Positions 39,980 to 48,698 of a DNA stretch of 64,000 bases are shown piece by piece. The notes under the pieces were generated by a model. The model was not told where the DNA came from. It searched no databases and worked only from the letters and a program-made list of their open reading frames with translations. Each line of letters opens with the position of its first letter. Within the stretch, counting starts at the first letter, position 1. The position numbers and the translations under genes are program-made. This DNA comes from Betaproteobacteria bacterium LSUCC0117 (GTDB lineage Bacteria > Pseudomonadota > Gammaproteobacteria > Burkholderiales > Burkholderiaceae_C): positions 369,084-433,083 of the forward strand of contig JAUJFZ010000003.1 in the NCBI GenBank assembly GCA_030441535.1. Reading direction: 5' to 3'.

Positions 39980-42900
39980 GCTTTTATCGCCGCCTCATTG
40001 CTAACCACCCCTCGGCCAACATCGCCTTTGTGGTGGTGATCCTGCTGGGCATCTTGAGCTACAGCTCGATGCCCCGCGAGCAAGACCCCGAGATCAACTT
40101 CAACTGGGTCAACATCACCACTGACCTACCGGGTGCCACGGCCGAGGAGGTCGAGCGCCTTGTGACCAACCCACTCGAAGACGCGGTGCGCGGCGTTGCC
40201 GACATTCGGTTCGTGCAATCCAACTCACGACCCGCCGTGTCCAGCTTGTTGGTGCGCTTCCGCGAACTCTCGGATGCCGCGTTCGATAAGCGCATCACGG
40301 ACCTGCGCCGCGAAGTCCAAAACAAAGCAGCGAGCGAACTCCCTGATGCGGCCAGCGAACCGCGCGTCATGGAGATGACCACCTCCAACGGTTTCCCGAC
40401 CGCCTCTATCTTGTTGCAAGGACAAGCGGATGATGAAAACCTGCGCCTCAACGCGCGCCGCATTAAGGAAGAAATCGAGCGCATCAGCGGCGTCGACCGG
40501 GTCTCTGCCAATGGACTGCGGACGCCTGAACTGAGAGTCATCCCCGATGCCCAGGCCCTTGCCGCACGTGGCCTCAACGCCGCCGATGTTGCCGATAGTC
40601 TGCGGTCGCTGTGGCGTGACACATCGGCCGGCACCATCCGCACCACCGATGGCAGCTGGTCAGTGAGCGTCAACGGTGTTACCACCGATGCCGAAGTCAT
40701 AGCTGCGTGGCCCGTGCTGTCGAGCACGCGTCCTGGTGTGTCAGCGCGACTGGAAGATGTGGCCCGCATCGAGCAAAGCCGTGGCAAAGCGGTGCAATAC
40801 GCCAGCAGCAATGGTTTGCCCGCCGTATCGATGGCGGTTACCAAAAAGTCAGGTACCAACACTTTGGCCTTGGTTGACCGTCTTGATGCGTACGTCCAGC
40901 AAAAGAACCCCAGCCTCGCCGAGCAAGGCCTCAGCCTGACCCTCAGCGACGATCAAACCATCCCCACCAAACGCGCCATCGGCATCATGGAAACCAACGC
41001 CCTGTTGGGTGCCATCATGGTGTTGGCTGTCTGCTGGTTGTTCTTGGGTTTAAAGGTCGGTCTGCTGATCGCGCTGGGCATCCCGTTTTCGTTGTTGGGT
41101 ACCTTCGCCATCCTCAACGGCATTGATAACACCGTCAACGTCTCGGTCCTTTTGGGCGTCGTAATTGCTCTGGGTATGTTGGTCGACGACGCGGTGGTCG
41201 TGGCCGAGTCAATCTATTACCGCATACAGCGCGGACAAGACACCATGCAAGCGTGTATTGACGGCGTCTCCGAGGTCGCCACGCCCGTCGTGGCCTCAGT
41301 CGCGACCACCATGGCGGCGTTCTTGCCGCTCATGCTGTTGCCCGGTATTTTGGGCAAGTTCTTGTTTGTGATTCCCTTCGTCGTCACCATTGCGTTGGCT
41401 ATTTCGTTGATCGAAGCCTTTTGGATGATGCCCGTCCACATCGCCAGCCTGAAGCCCGCCAAAGCCAGTCTTGAGAAGGAAGATTGGCGCAAACGCCTGA
41501 ATCGCAAAATCCGCTTGCGCTACGGCAAAGCCTTGGCCTACGCCCTGCGTCGCCCCAAGCGGTTGGCGTTAGTCAGCCTCATGGTCGTGGTGTCTGCCGG
41601 CGCGCTATTGGCTAGCGGCGTGGTGCGGGTACAGTTCTTCGCGTTCGATCCTATTCGCATCTTCTACGTTAACGTGGACATGCCTTCCAACGCCTCGTTA
41701 GACGAAACCATCAGCGCCGTCAACCAACTGGAAGCCCGCGTGCGTGAGCGGGTCAATGGCGTGGGCGATGGACTTGAAGCCCGTGCCATCACCGGTTTAG
41801 CTGGCGTCAAGTTCACCGATACAGCGCCCGTCTACGGCGACTCATATGGGCAGATCATGGTGGCGCTCAACCCGCTCGGCCCACAGTCGCGTTCGGTCGA
41901 AGCCATCATCGCTGGTATGCGTGAGGCCGTCGAAACAGCGCCCAGCGCAGGTAAAAAAACATTCACAACGCTGTCGGGTGGTCCACCAGCGGGTAAAGCC
42001 GTAGCCGTCAAAGTGCGCGGCGATGACTTTGATGAAATTCAACGCGCCGCCGAAGCCCTCAAGGCCTTGGCGCGTGACATTCCGGGCATATCGGATGTGC
42101 AAGACGATAACTTGCCGGGCAAGCCACAGTTCACGCTGCGTGCCAACCCTGATGCACTGCGCGATAACCACGTGAATGCCGCGTTGCTTGCAAGGTTGGT
42201 CCGGATCAGTATTGACGGCGAGCTCGTCGCCTTCACCCGAGACGCGGGCGACAAAGTTGAACTGCGGGTCATCGCCAACCGCAACGGCAGCGACGCTGAC
42301 CTGCGCAGCATCGACACCGTACTCGATACGCCCATCGCCCTGCCCAACGGCTCGGTCACCCGATTGGGCGCGCTGGTTGAGACCGACATGAAGCCCTCGC
42401 GCGGCATCATCAAGCATTACAACTTCAAGCGTACCGTTACCGTTGAGGCTAATCTTGATAAAACCATCACTGACACCGCGGTTGCCAACCAAATCCTCAA
42501 AGATGGCTGGGCTACCATTGCCGACCAATACCCAGCAATCAGCCTCGATTTCTCCGGCGAACTGGAGGACATCGAGGAAAGCCTGAACGCCATGAAAGTG
42601 CTGTTCCTGCTGGGTATCGGCATCATGTTCTTGATCTTGGCGGCGCAATTCTCCAGCTATTTCCAACCGCTGATGATCCTCATGACCGTACCACTCGCCT
42701 TCACCGGCGTGGCTTTTGGCTTGGCTATCTCGGGTAACCCACTGTCGCTGTACACCATGTACGGTGTGATCGCGCTAACCGGTATTGCCGTCAACTCGGC
42801 TATTGTGCTGATTGATGCGGCCAACGAGCGCAAGCGTGCCGGTTTCACCACCACCCACGCCATCGTGCAAGCGGCACGCCGCCGCGTCATGCCTATACTC

Positions 42901-43098
42901 ATCACCAGTACCACCACCATTGGTGGCCTGTTCTCGTTGGCGTTCGGTATCGGTGGCAAGAGCCTCTTGTGGGGGCCTGTGGCAGCCAGTATCGTGTGGG
43001 GATTGGCATTCTCAACCGTCCTCACGCTGTTCGTGGTCCCGTTGCTGTACCTGACGTTCATGCGTGATCGCAAGTCCAAAACACCTCAACCGGCATGA
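39976..43098 (+). CDS. RND family efflux transporter permease
   Basis: A 1040-residue AcrB/HAE-like pump with the twelve-helix pattern. The N-terminal YRRLIANHPSANIAFVVVILLGILSYSSMPREQDPEI, the proton-relay helix GVVIALGMLVDDAVVVAESIYYR and the helix-4 to helix-11 duplication (LTGIAVNSAIVLIDAANERKR) are visible. It overlaps both the adaptor gene and hpnD by 4 nt, so it is translationally coupled to squalene synthesis. It differs from HpnN, the hopanoid RND protein, which has no MFP partner. The substrate is unknown. Confidence 0.9.
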   Translation: MSFYRRLIANHPSANIAFVVVILLGILSYSSMPREQDPEINFNWVNITTDLPGATAEEVERLVTNPLEDAVRGVADIRFVQSNSRPAVSSLLVRFRELSDAAFDKRITDLRREVQNKAASELPDAASEPRVMEMTTSNGFPTASILLQGQADDENLRLNARRIKEEIERISGVDRVSANGLRTPELRVIPDAQALAARGLNAADVADSLRSLWRDTSAGTIRTTDGSWSVSVNGVTTDAEVIAAWPVLSSTRPGVSARLEDVARIEQSRGKAVQYASSNGLPAVSMAVTKKSGTNTLALVDRLDAYVQQKNPSLAEQGLSLTLSDDQTIPTKRAIGIMETNALLGAIMVLAVCWLFLGLKVGLLIALGIPFSLLGTFAILNGIDNTVNVSVLLGVVIALGMLVDDAVVVAESIYYRIQRGQDTMQACIDGVSEVATPVVASVATTMAAFLPLMLLPGILGKFLFVIPFVVTIALAISLIEAFWMMPVHIASLKPAKASLEKEDWRKRLNRKIRLRYGKALAYALRRPKRLALVSLMVVVSAGALLASGVVRVQFFAFDPIRIFYVNVDMPSNASLDETISAVNQLEARVRERVNGVGDGLEARAITGLAGVKFTDTAPVYGDSYGQIMVALNPLGPQSRSVEAIIAGMREAVETAPSAGKKTFTTLSGGPPAGKAVAVKVRGDDFDEIQRAAEALKALARDIPGISDVQDDNLPGKPQFTLRANPDALRDNHVNAALLARLVRISIDGELVAFTRDAGDKVELRVIANRNGSDADLRSIDTVLDTPIALPNGSVTRLGALVETDMKPSRGIIKHYNFKRTVTVEANLDKTITDTAVANQILKDGWATIADQYPAISLDFSGELEDIEESLNAMKVLFLLGIGIMFLILAAQFSSYFQPLMILMTVPLAFTGVAFGLAISGNPLSLYTMYGVIALTGIAVNSAIVLIDAANERKRAGFTTTHAIVQAARRRVMPILITSTTTIGGLFSLAFGIGGKSLLWGPVAASIVWGLAFSTVLTLFVVPLLYLTFMRDRKSKTPQPA

Positions 43099-43937
43099 CC
43101 CCACAAGCCTACGTTCAACAAAAAGCCGCCGCTTCAGGCAGTAGCTTTTACTACGCGTTCTTGTTTTTGCCACCGCCAAAGCGATCGGCCATCACGGCGT
43201 TCTACGCCTTCTGCCGCGAAATAGACGACGTCGTCGATGAGGTCACCGACCCCTCGGTGGCCCAAGCCAAACTGGGCTGGTGGCGGACCGAGGTGGCTCG
43301 CCTCATGCAAGGTGCACCCACCCACCCGGCGATGCAGGCGCTTGAGCCGCATCTCAGCAACTACCGCATCACGCCCGAACACCTCAACGCCATCATTGAT
43401 GGCTGCGAGATGGACCTGACCCAAAACCGCTACCTCGACTACGCCAACCTGCAAACATACTGCCACTTGGTCGCCGGTGTCGTGGGCGAAGTCGCCGCAC
43501 GTATTTTTGGTCAGAGTCAGCCTGAAACCACCGCCTACGCACACGCCATGGGCCAGGCCTTTCAGCTCACCAACATCATTCGCGACGTTGGCGAAGATGC
43601 CATGCGCGGTCGCATCTATCTACCCATCAACGAGCTGCAACAGTTTGACGTGAAAGCGCACGAAATCTTGAATCGCCAAATGTCTGATCGCTTCCAGGCG
43701 CTCATGCGCTTTCAAGCCGAACGCGCGCACGGCCTATACGATCAAGCCCTTACCCTGCTGCCGTTGGGCGACTACCGCTCACAAAAACCTGGCCTCATGA
43801 TGGCCAACATCTACCGCAGCTTGTTGCGCGAGATTGAGCGTGACGGCTTTACCGTTCTCGACCGCCGCACCAGCCTCACGCCTTTGCGCAAGCTCTGGCT
43901 GGCCTGGAAAACACAAGCCTTCGGTTGGGTGGCATGA
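43095..43937 (+). CDS. hpnD: Presqualene diphosphate synthase HpnD
   Basis: HpnD condenses two farnesyl diphosphates to presqualene diphosphate. The 280-residue protein has YAFLFLPPPKRSAITAFYAFCREIDDVVDEV, with the first Asp-rich motif, and LTNIIRDVGEDAMRGRIYLP, the second; both bind Mg-diphosphate. The start overlaps the RND stop by 4 nt. The arrangement with hpnC and hpnE supports squalene rather than phytoene synthase (CrtB). Confidence 0.9.
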   Translation: MTPQAYVQQKAAASGSSFYYAFLFLPPPKRSAITAFYAFCREIDDVVDEVTDPSVAQAKLGWWRTEVARLMQGAPTHPAMQALEPHLSNYRITPEHLNAIIDGCEMDLTQNRYLDYANLQTYCHLVAGVVGEVAARIFGQSQPETTAYAHAMGQAFQLTNIIRDVGEDAMRGRIYLPINELQQFDVKAHEILNRQMSDRFQALMRFQAERAHGLYDQALTLLPLGDYRSQKPGLMMANIYRSLLREIERDGFTVLDRRTSLTPLRKLWLAWKTQAFGWVA

Positions 43938-45214
43938 CCGCTCACGCCAGACATACCGCCGTCATTGGTGCCGGTTGGGCGGGCTGTGCCGCCGCCATTC
44001 GCGCCATTGATCAAGGCGATCAAGTCACCCTGTTTGAGGTCAGTCAGCAGGTCGGTGGTCGTGCGCGAGCGCTTGAGGGCGCGCCGGGTTTCGACAACGG
44101 TCAACACATCCTGATAGGCGCATACACCGCCACACTGCAACTCATGCAGCGCGTGGGCATCGACCCCAGCGCCCTGCTGGTGCGTGCCCCGCTCGACCTA
44201 CGCGATTGGCTGCAACGCGGTTTCGCCATGCCTGCACGGTCCGGCACAAGGCCTGCGCGTGCGGCGGCGTGGGGCATCTGGCAATCACCATGGCGATCCA
44301 GTAGTCGTTTGCGTACGCTTTGGCGCATGGCGCAGTGGCAGTGGCGTGGTTTTCAATGTGAGCCCCACCAAACCGTTACCGATCTGTGCCAAGGTTTGCC
44401 CACTGAGGTCATGCAAGGGCTCATCGATCCGCTTTGCATCAGCGCACTCAACCTACCGCCATCGCAAGCCAGCGGTGCGGTGTTTTTAGGGGTCCTGCGT
44501 GACGCCGTAATGAGTGCGCCGGGTAGCAGCGATAGCCTCATCCCGCGTGTTGACTTGGGCGCCTTGCTACCTGCGCCTGCAATCGCTTACCTGCGTCAGC
44601 GCGGCGCACACATCAAGTTGGCACACACCGTGACAGCGGTTCAACGCAATGTCGTTTCAAACAAGTGGCACATCAATACACAGCAGTCAAACCTGTACCC
44701 CGACGCATTTGAACGCGTGGTGATTGCCACCCCTGCCCCCGTGGCGGCACGTTTGGTTGCCGGCATCGCACCCGAATGGGCCGAAACCGCTGCAGCCTTG
44801 CAGCACACGGCCATCGCCACGGTCTATGCGCGCATCGAAGGAGGCTTGCCGCGCCCCATGGTGGCGACGCCCAGCGACAACCCGGATGCTGCACAGTTTT
44901 TCTTTGACCGAGGCGCACTATTGGGCGCCTCACAAGCCGGGGTGGTTGCCGGTGTCGTGAGCCATGCAGTCGGCAGCCGCGAGTCCATTACCGACGCCGT
45001 CATGGCCCAACTCAACGCCCATTTACTCGCTACTGCACCGCGCGCTCAATGGCTGCAAACCGTGATCGAAAAACGAGCCTGCTTTGCATGCACCCCCAAT
45101 GTAAAACGCCCTTCGCCGAAGATCAGCGAAGGGCTTTTAGCCTGCGGCGATTATGTGCAAGGCCCCTACCCCTCAACACTTGAGGGGGCGGTGCGAAGCG
45201 CCGAAGTGGTTTAG
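43934..45214 (+). CDS. hpnE: Hydroxysqualene dehydroxylase HpnE
   Basis: HpnE is a flavin amine-oxidase-like protein that reduces hydroxysqualene to squalene. The 426-residue protein opens with AVIGAGWAGCAAAIRAIDQGDQVTLFEVSQQVGGRARAL, the FAD-binding motif plus GGRxR, and ends with the second FAD segment LLACGDYVQGPYPSTLEGAVRSAEVV. ATG at 43934 overlaps the hpnD stop by 4 nt. Its stop overlaps that of the convergent ABC ATPase gene. Confidence 0.88.
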   Translation: MTAHARHTAVIGAGWAGCAAAIRAIDQGDQVTLFEVSQQVGGRARALEGAPGFDNGQHILIGAYTATLQLMQRVGIDPSALLVRAPLDLRDWLQRGFAMPARSGTRPARAAAWGIWQSPWRSSSRLRTLWRMAQWQWRGFQCEPHQTVTDLCQGLPTEVMQGLIDPLCISALNLPPSQASGAVFLGVLRDAVMSAPGSSDSLIPRVDLGALLPAPAIAYLRQRGAHIKLAHTVTAVQRNVVSNKWHINTQQSNLYPDAFERVVIATPAPVAARLVAGIAPEWAETAAALQHTAIATVYARIEGGLPRPMVATPSDNPDAAQFFFDRGALLGASQAGVVAGVVSHAVGSRESITDAVMAQLNAHLLATAPRAQWLQTVIEKRACFACTPNVKRPSPKISEGLLACGDYVQGPYPSTLEGAVRSAEVV

Positions 45215-46263
45215 ATCACAGAGATCGCGTCCTCTTGAGGGGGAACCATGGCACCAATGATGTCTGACATCGTGATGATGCCCATCAACTTACCCTTTGA
45301 GTTCACGACATTAGCGGTCTCTTTGCCCTCGGCACTCATGATGCGCGCAGCCTCTTCGATCACCAAGCTGGCGTCGACGGTTGGTCCGTCAACACCCTCG
45401 CCGGGGGTCATCAAAGTCTTGCAGCGAATCACGCGGCCGCGGTTCACATCACGCACAAAGCTGGAGATGTAATCATCCGCCGGCTTTAGTACGATCTGCT
45501 GCGCCGTGCCCTGCTGAATCAATTGGCCATCACGCAAAATCGCCACTTGGTCGCCCAAGCGCAAGGCTTCGTCGAGGTCGTGGGTAATGAACACAATCGT
45601 CTTGCCCAACTCTTGTTGCAGGTCCAACAGCACCGACTGCATGTCGGTACGAATCAGGGGATCCAGCGCCGAGAAGGCCTCGTCCATCAACAAAATCGGG
45701 GAGTCATTTGCCAATGCGCGGGCCAATCCCACACGCTGCTGCATACCACCCGACAGTTGATTGGGGTAGCTGCCTTCGTAGCCACCCAAACCCACACGCT
45801 CAATCCAACGCATGGATTCAGTGTGACGCTTTTTGCGCGAAACACCCTTGATCTCAAGACCAAACTCGGTGTTCTGAAGCACCGTGTAATGCGGCATCAA
45901 GGCAAACTTTTGAAACACCATCGCGGTCTGAGCTCGGCGGAACGCGCGGAGTTGGGTTTCGTTCATTTGCACCACATCTTCGTTACCCACCAGCACCTCA
46001 CCTGCGGTGGGGTCAATGAGGCGGTTGATGTGACGAATGAGGGTACTTTTGCCAGAACCTGACAACCCCATCACCACTTGAATACCACCGGGTTTGATGT
46101 CCAGATTGATATCACGCAAACCCAGCACGTGGCCATGGGTGTCGCGCAACTCGTCTTTCGTCATGCCGCCCTTCACATCCTCTAAAAAACGCTCTGGCGT
46201 AGGGCCAAAAATCTTGTAGAGGTTGCGAATTTGAATACCGACAGAATTATTTTGATCAACCAT
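45211..46263 (-). CDS. proV: Glycine betaine/proline-type ABC transporter ATPase (ProV-like)
   Basis: The 350-residue ATPase powers uptake of compatible solutes such as glycine betaine. Walker A GLSGSGKSTLIRHINRL, signature LSGGMQQRVGLARALA, Walker B ILLMDEAFSALDP and the H-loop ITHDLDEALRLGD are clear, followed by C-terminal CBS domains (VIEEAARIMSAEGKETANVVNSKGKLMGIITMSDIIG), which are ionic-strength or nucleotide sensors in this family. ATG at 46263 overlaps the permease gene by 8 nt and gives the normal N terminus MVDQNNS. Confidence 0.92.
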   Translation of the reverse strand: MVDQNNSVGIQIRNLYKIFGPTPERFLEDVKGGMTKDELRDTHGHVLGLRDINLDIKPGGIQVVMGLSGSGKSTLIRHINRLIDPTAGEVLVGNEDVVQMNETQLRAFRRAQTAMVFQKFALMPHYTVLQNTEFGLEIKGVSRKKRHTESMRWIERVGLGGYEGSYPNQLSGGMQQRVGLARALANDSPILLMDEAFSALDPLIRTDMQSVLLDLQQELGKTIVFITHDLDEALRLGDQVAILRDGQLIQQGTAQQIVLKPADDYISSFVRDVNRGRVIRCKTLMTPGEGVDGPTVDASLVIEEAARIMSAEGKETANVVNSKGKLMGIITMSDIIGAMVPPQEDAISVI

Positions 46264-47143
46264 GGACGACCTCCAAATGACGTTGCAGGCGCTTGCCATA
46301 GGCTTGTGAGGCGCGGTCGAAAATAATCGCAATGCCCACAATGGCCAATCCATTAAACATACCCAGCGTGAAGTACTGATTGGCAATCGCCTTCAATACC
46401 GGCTGACCCAAACCTTGCACACCGATCATGGATGCAATCACCACCATCGCCAATGACAACATGATGGTCTGGTTCACACCCGCCATGATGGTTGGCAACG
46501 CCAACGGCAATTGCACCTTCGTCATTTTTTGCCAAGCAGAGGTACCAAAGGCCTCGGAGGCCTCCAGCACATCGGCCGGCACCAAACGAATGCCCAAGTT
46601 GGTAAAGCGAATAATGGGCGGAATGGCGTAAATCACCACAGCAATCAAGCCGGGCACCTTGCCAATGCCCAACAGCATCACCACAGGAATCAGGTACACA
46701 AAGCTAGGCATCGTTTGCATGATGTCCAGCGTGGGGTTAACGATGCGTTGCATCCCATCAAAGCGGCTCATGAGCACGCCAATCGGCAAGCCCAACACAA
46801 TCGCTGTGATCGTACAAACAAAGATCATGGACACCGTGCGCATGGTGTCTTCCCACATGCCAAAGTAGCCAATCAATAACAAGGTAATAACGGTGCCGAT
46901 CGCGATTTTTAAAGAACGCGAGGCGAACCAGGCCATACCGGCGATCACCGCAATAACGATGGGCCAGGGCGTATCAGTAAGTAACTGTTCAGAAAATATA
47001 AGAAATTGCTTGAGCGGATCAAAAATCTGCTCCATCAACTCGCCATGCTCTCGTGTGAAATCACGAAAACTGCCGTCGATACTTTTTTTCAGTGCTCTGA
47101 GCGCTGATGACCCCATTTCGGGGAATTCATAAAACCAATCCAT
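46256..47143 (-). CDS. proW: Glycine betaine/proline-type ABC transporter permease (ProW-like)
   Basis: The 295-residue protein has an N-terminal hydrophilic stretch, then several membrane helices and the permease EAA-like loop VPADVLEASEAFGTSAWQKMTKVQLPLALPTI. The ProW signature IMQTMPSFVYLIPVVMLLGIGKVPGLIA is present. ATG at 47143 has AAGGAG upstream. It is downstream of proX with a hairpin in between and overlaps proV. Confidence 0.92.
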   Translation of the reverse strand: MDWFYEFPEMGSSALRALKKSIDGSFRDFTREHGELMEQIFDPLKQFLIFSEQLLTDTPWPIVIAVIAGMAWFASRSLKIAIGTVITLLLIGYFGMWEDTMRTVSMIFVCTITAIVLGLPIGVLMSRFDGMQRIVNPTLDIMQTMPSFVYLIPVVMLLGIGKVPGLIAVVIYAIPPIIRFTNLGIRLVPADVLEASEAFGTSAWQKMTKVQLPLALPTIMAGVNQTIMLSLAMVVIASMIGVQGLGQPVLKAIANQYFTLGMFNGLAIVGIAIIFDRASQAYGKRLQRHLEVVHG

Positions 47144-47168
47144 TTGGATCTCCTTCTGACACAAAAAC

Positions 47169-47190
47169 GCCTGCATGGACCCATGCAGGC
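47169..47190 (-). terminator. Intra-operon hairpin between proX and proW
   Basis: GCCTGCATG/CATGCAGGC forms a 9-bp stem with a 4-nt loop, followed on the minus strand by GTTTTTG. It lies 42 nt past the proX stop, so it may reduce read-through into proWV and keep the binding protein in excess. Confidence 0.65.
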
Positions 47191-47232
47191 GAGGCCATCA
47201 GCCCACCCGGGCCGATAGCGTTCAGAAGAAAC

Positions 47233-48234
47233 TTACAAAGCTGCCTTGACTTTTTTGGCAACGTCGGCTGAAACCCAATTGGTCCAGACCGATTCATTGG
47301 TCTTCAAGAAGTGGATGGCACCGTCTTCACCAGTCGCTTGGTTGTCAGACATCCATGCCAACAACGTGTTGACAGTCTGGTTGCCCCAGTTACGCTTGGT
47401 CAAGTAGTTGTAGGCGTCGCCACCCTGCTTTTGGAAGCGCGTGGTCACAACGGTGTAAACCTCAGCGGTAGGCCATGAATTCTTCTGTGGGTTGGCACAG
47501 TCTTCCTTCACGTTACAAGCCGCCCAAGCCTTTGCGTCGTGCTTGACGCCCTCGTCCAGCTTGACCATTTCGTACTTACCCAAAATTGAGGTAGGCGCCC
47601 AGTAGTAACCCAACCAACCTTGCTTACGCTCGTAGGCCTTCGCGATTGAACCGTCGAGGCCAGCTGAAGAACCGGTGTCCACCAAAGTGAAACCATTCTT
47701 CTCGCCACCCCAAGCCTTGAAGGCGTTGCCGGTGTTGATCTGGCAAGCCCAGCCAGATGGGCAGTTGTGCAGGGCACCCTTGCTCTTGTCTTCAGGCGCG
47801 GGGAACAAATCGGGGCGCTTGAAAGCGTCAGCGACTGTTTTGATCTCGGGGTGCTTGTCAGCGATGTACTTGGGCATCCAAATGCCTTCAACACCACCAT
47901 CCTTCAGCGCCATGATTGACATCACCAAGCGGCCTTCAGCAACCGCTTTACCCAGGGGTTCTTTAACGGCGTTAATCCATGACTCGGGCGCCACGTCGGG
48001 CTGGCCCTTCTCCATCATGGAGGTCAAGGTGGGCATGGTGTCGCCTGGCACCAACTCGGCCTTACAGCCATATCCCTCAGAGAGAATGAATTTGTCGATC
48101 TCAGCCAGCACTTCGGCTGATTGCCAGTTCATGCTGGCGATGGTCACGGTACCGCACTTTGCTGCTGCCTGACCTGCGCCCAACATTGCCACTGCGCTGA
48201 CAGCCCCGATTAGCCATTTGCGTTGAATTGTCAT
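47233..48234 (-). CDS. proX: Glycine betaine/proline-type ABC substrate-binding protein (ProX-like)
   Basis: The 333-residue periplasmic binding protein has a signal peptide (IGAVSAVAMLGAGQAAAK) and the OpuAC fold signature CGTVTIASMNWQSAEVLAEIDKFILSEGYGCKAELVPGDT. Aromatic residues for a cation-pi cage are plausible in PESWINAVKEP, CPSGWACQIN and QGWLGYYWAPTSILG. GGAG precedes the ATG at 48234. It is the first gene of the importer operon. Which solute it binds (glycine betaine, proline betaine, choline) cannot be told. Confidence 0.92.
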   Translation of the reverse strand: MTIQRKWLIGAVSAVAMLGAGQAAAKCGTVTIASMNWQSAEVLAEIDKFILSEGYGCKAELVPGDTMPTLTSMMEKGQPDVAPESWINAVKEPLGKAVAEGRLVMSIMALKDGGVEGIWMPKYIADKHPEIKTVADAFKRPDLFPAPEDKSKGALHNCPSGWACQINTGNAFKAWGGEKNGFTLVDTGSSAGLDGSIAKAYERKQGWLGYYWAPTSILGKYEMVKLDEGVKHDAKAWAACNVKEDCANPQKNSWPTAEVYTVVTTRFQKQGGDAYNYLTKRNWGNQTVNTLLAWMSDNQATGEDGAIHFLKTNESVWTNWVSADVAKKVKAAL

Positions 48235-48657
48235 ACTTTCTCCAGTTGGTTAACGAAACCCCCGGAGCGCCCGCGTACTGGCAGCTCTTGGGGTGAATGC
48301 CCAAAAACGACCTGCGGGGATAAAAGAACGACTCTGAATAAATTTGATTTAGCCGCTCAACCAACAGGACGTTGGATTGAACTCACCCCGCTAATATACC
48401 CCGAGATCTAAGACACTACTACTTACTGCGTTATTAGATATATAGGAATATTTAATAAAACTAAATAGCTCAAAAAAACCAGTTAAAAAGAAAACTTATA
48501 ACGCTAAAAAACTCAAGTGTTTAAACAGGTCTTTTTGTCAATAAGTCATATGACTACCCGTGTAGCACCCAATCCTCGGCAAAGCCTTACGGGGCGTGGG
48601 GTTGCGCTGGACTACCAAATAGCTAGTCAGTGATTACCCTAAAGGCTCAGCACCCCA
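48235..48657. other. Divergent intergenic region proX / hemH
   Basis: About 420 bp with no gene supported. A markedly AT-rich stretch lies at about 48400-48540. It must carry the proX promoter on the minus strand; an exact box could not be fixed by eye. Confidence 0.4.
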
Positions 48658-48698
48658 AAAGGGCATCTCGCATCGGCGACAATTGGGGGATGCCCTTT
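48658..48698 (+). promoter_or_regulatory. hemH promoter bracketed by a 10-bp inverted repeat
   Basis: AAAGGGCATC at 48658-48667 and GATGCCCTTT at 48689-48698 are perfect inverted arms with a 21-nt spacer. The spacer contains the 15-mer CGCATCGGCGACAAT (48669-48683), shared with hpnC, and the right arm overlaps the ATG at 48690. If GACAAT is the -10, the transcript is leaderless and the repeat acts as a DNA operator rather than an RNA hairpin. Confidence 0.5.
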
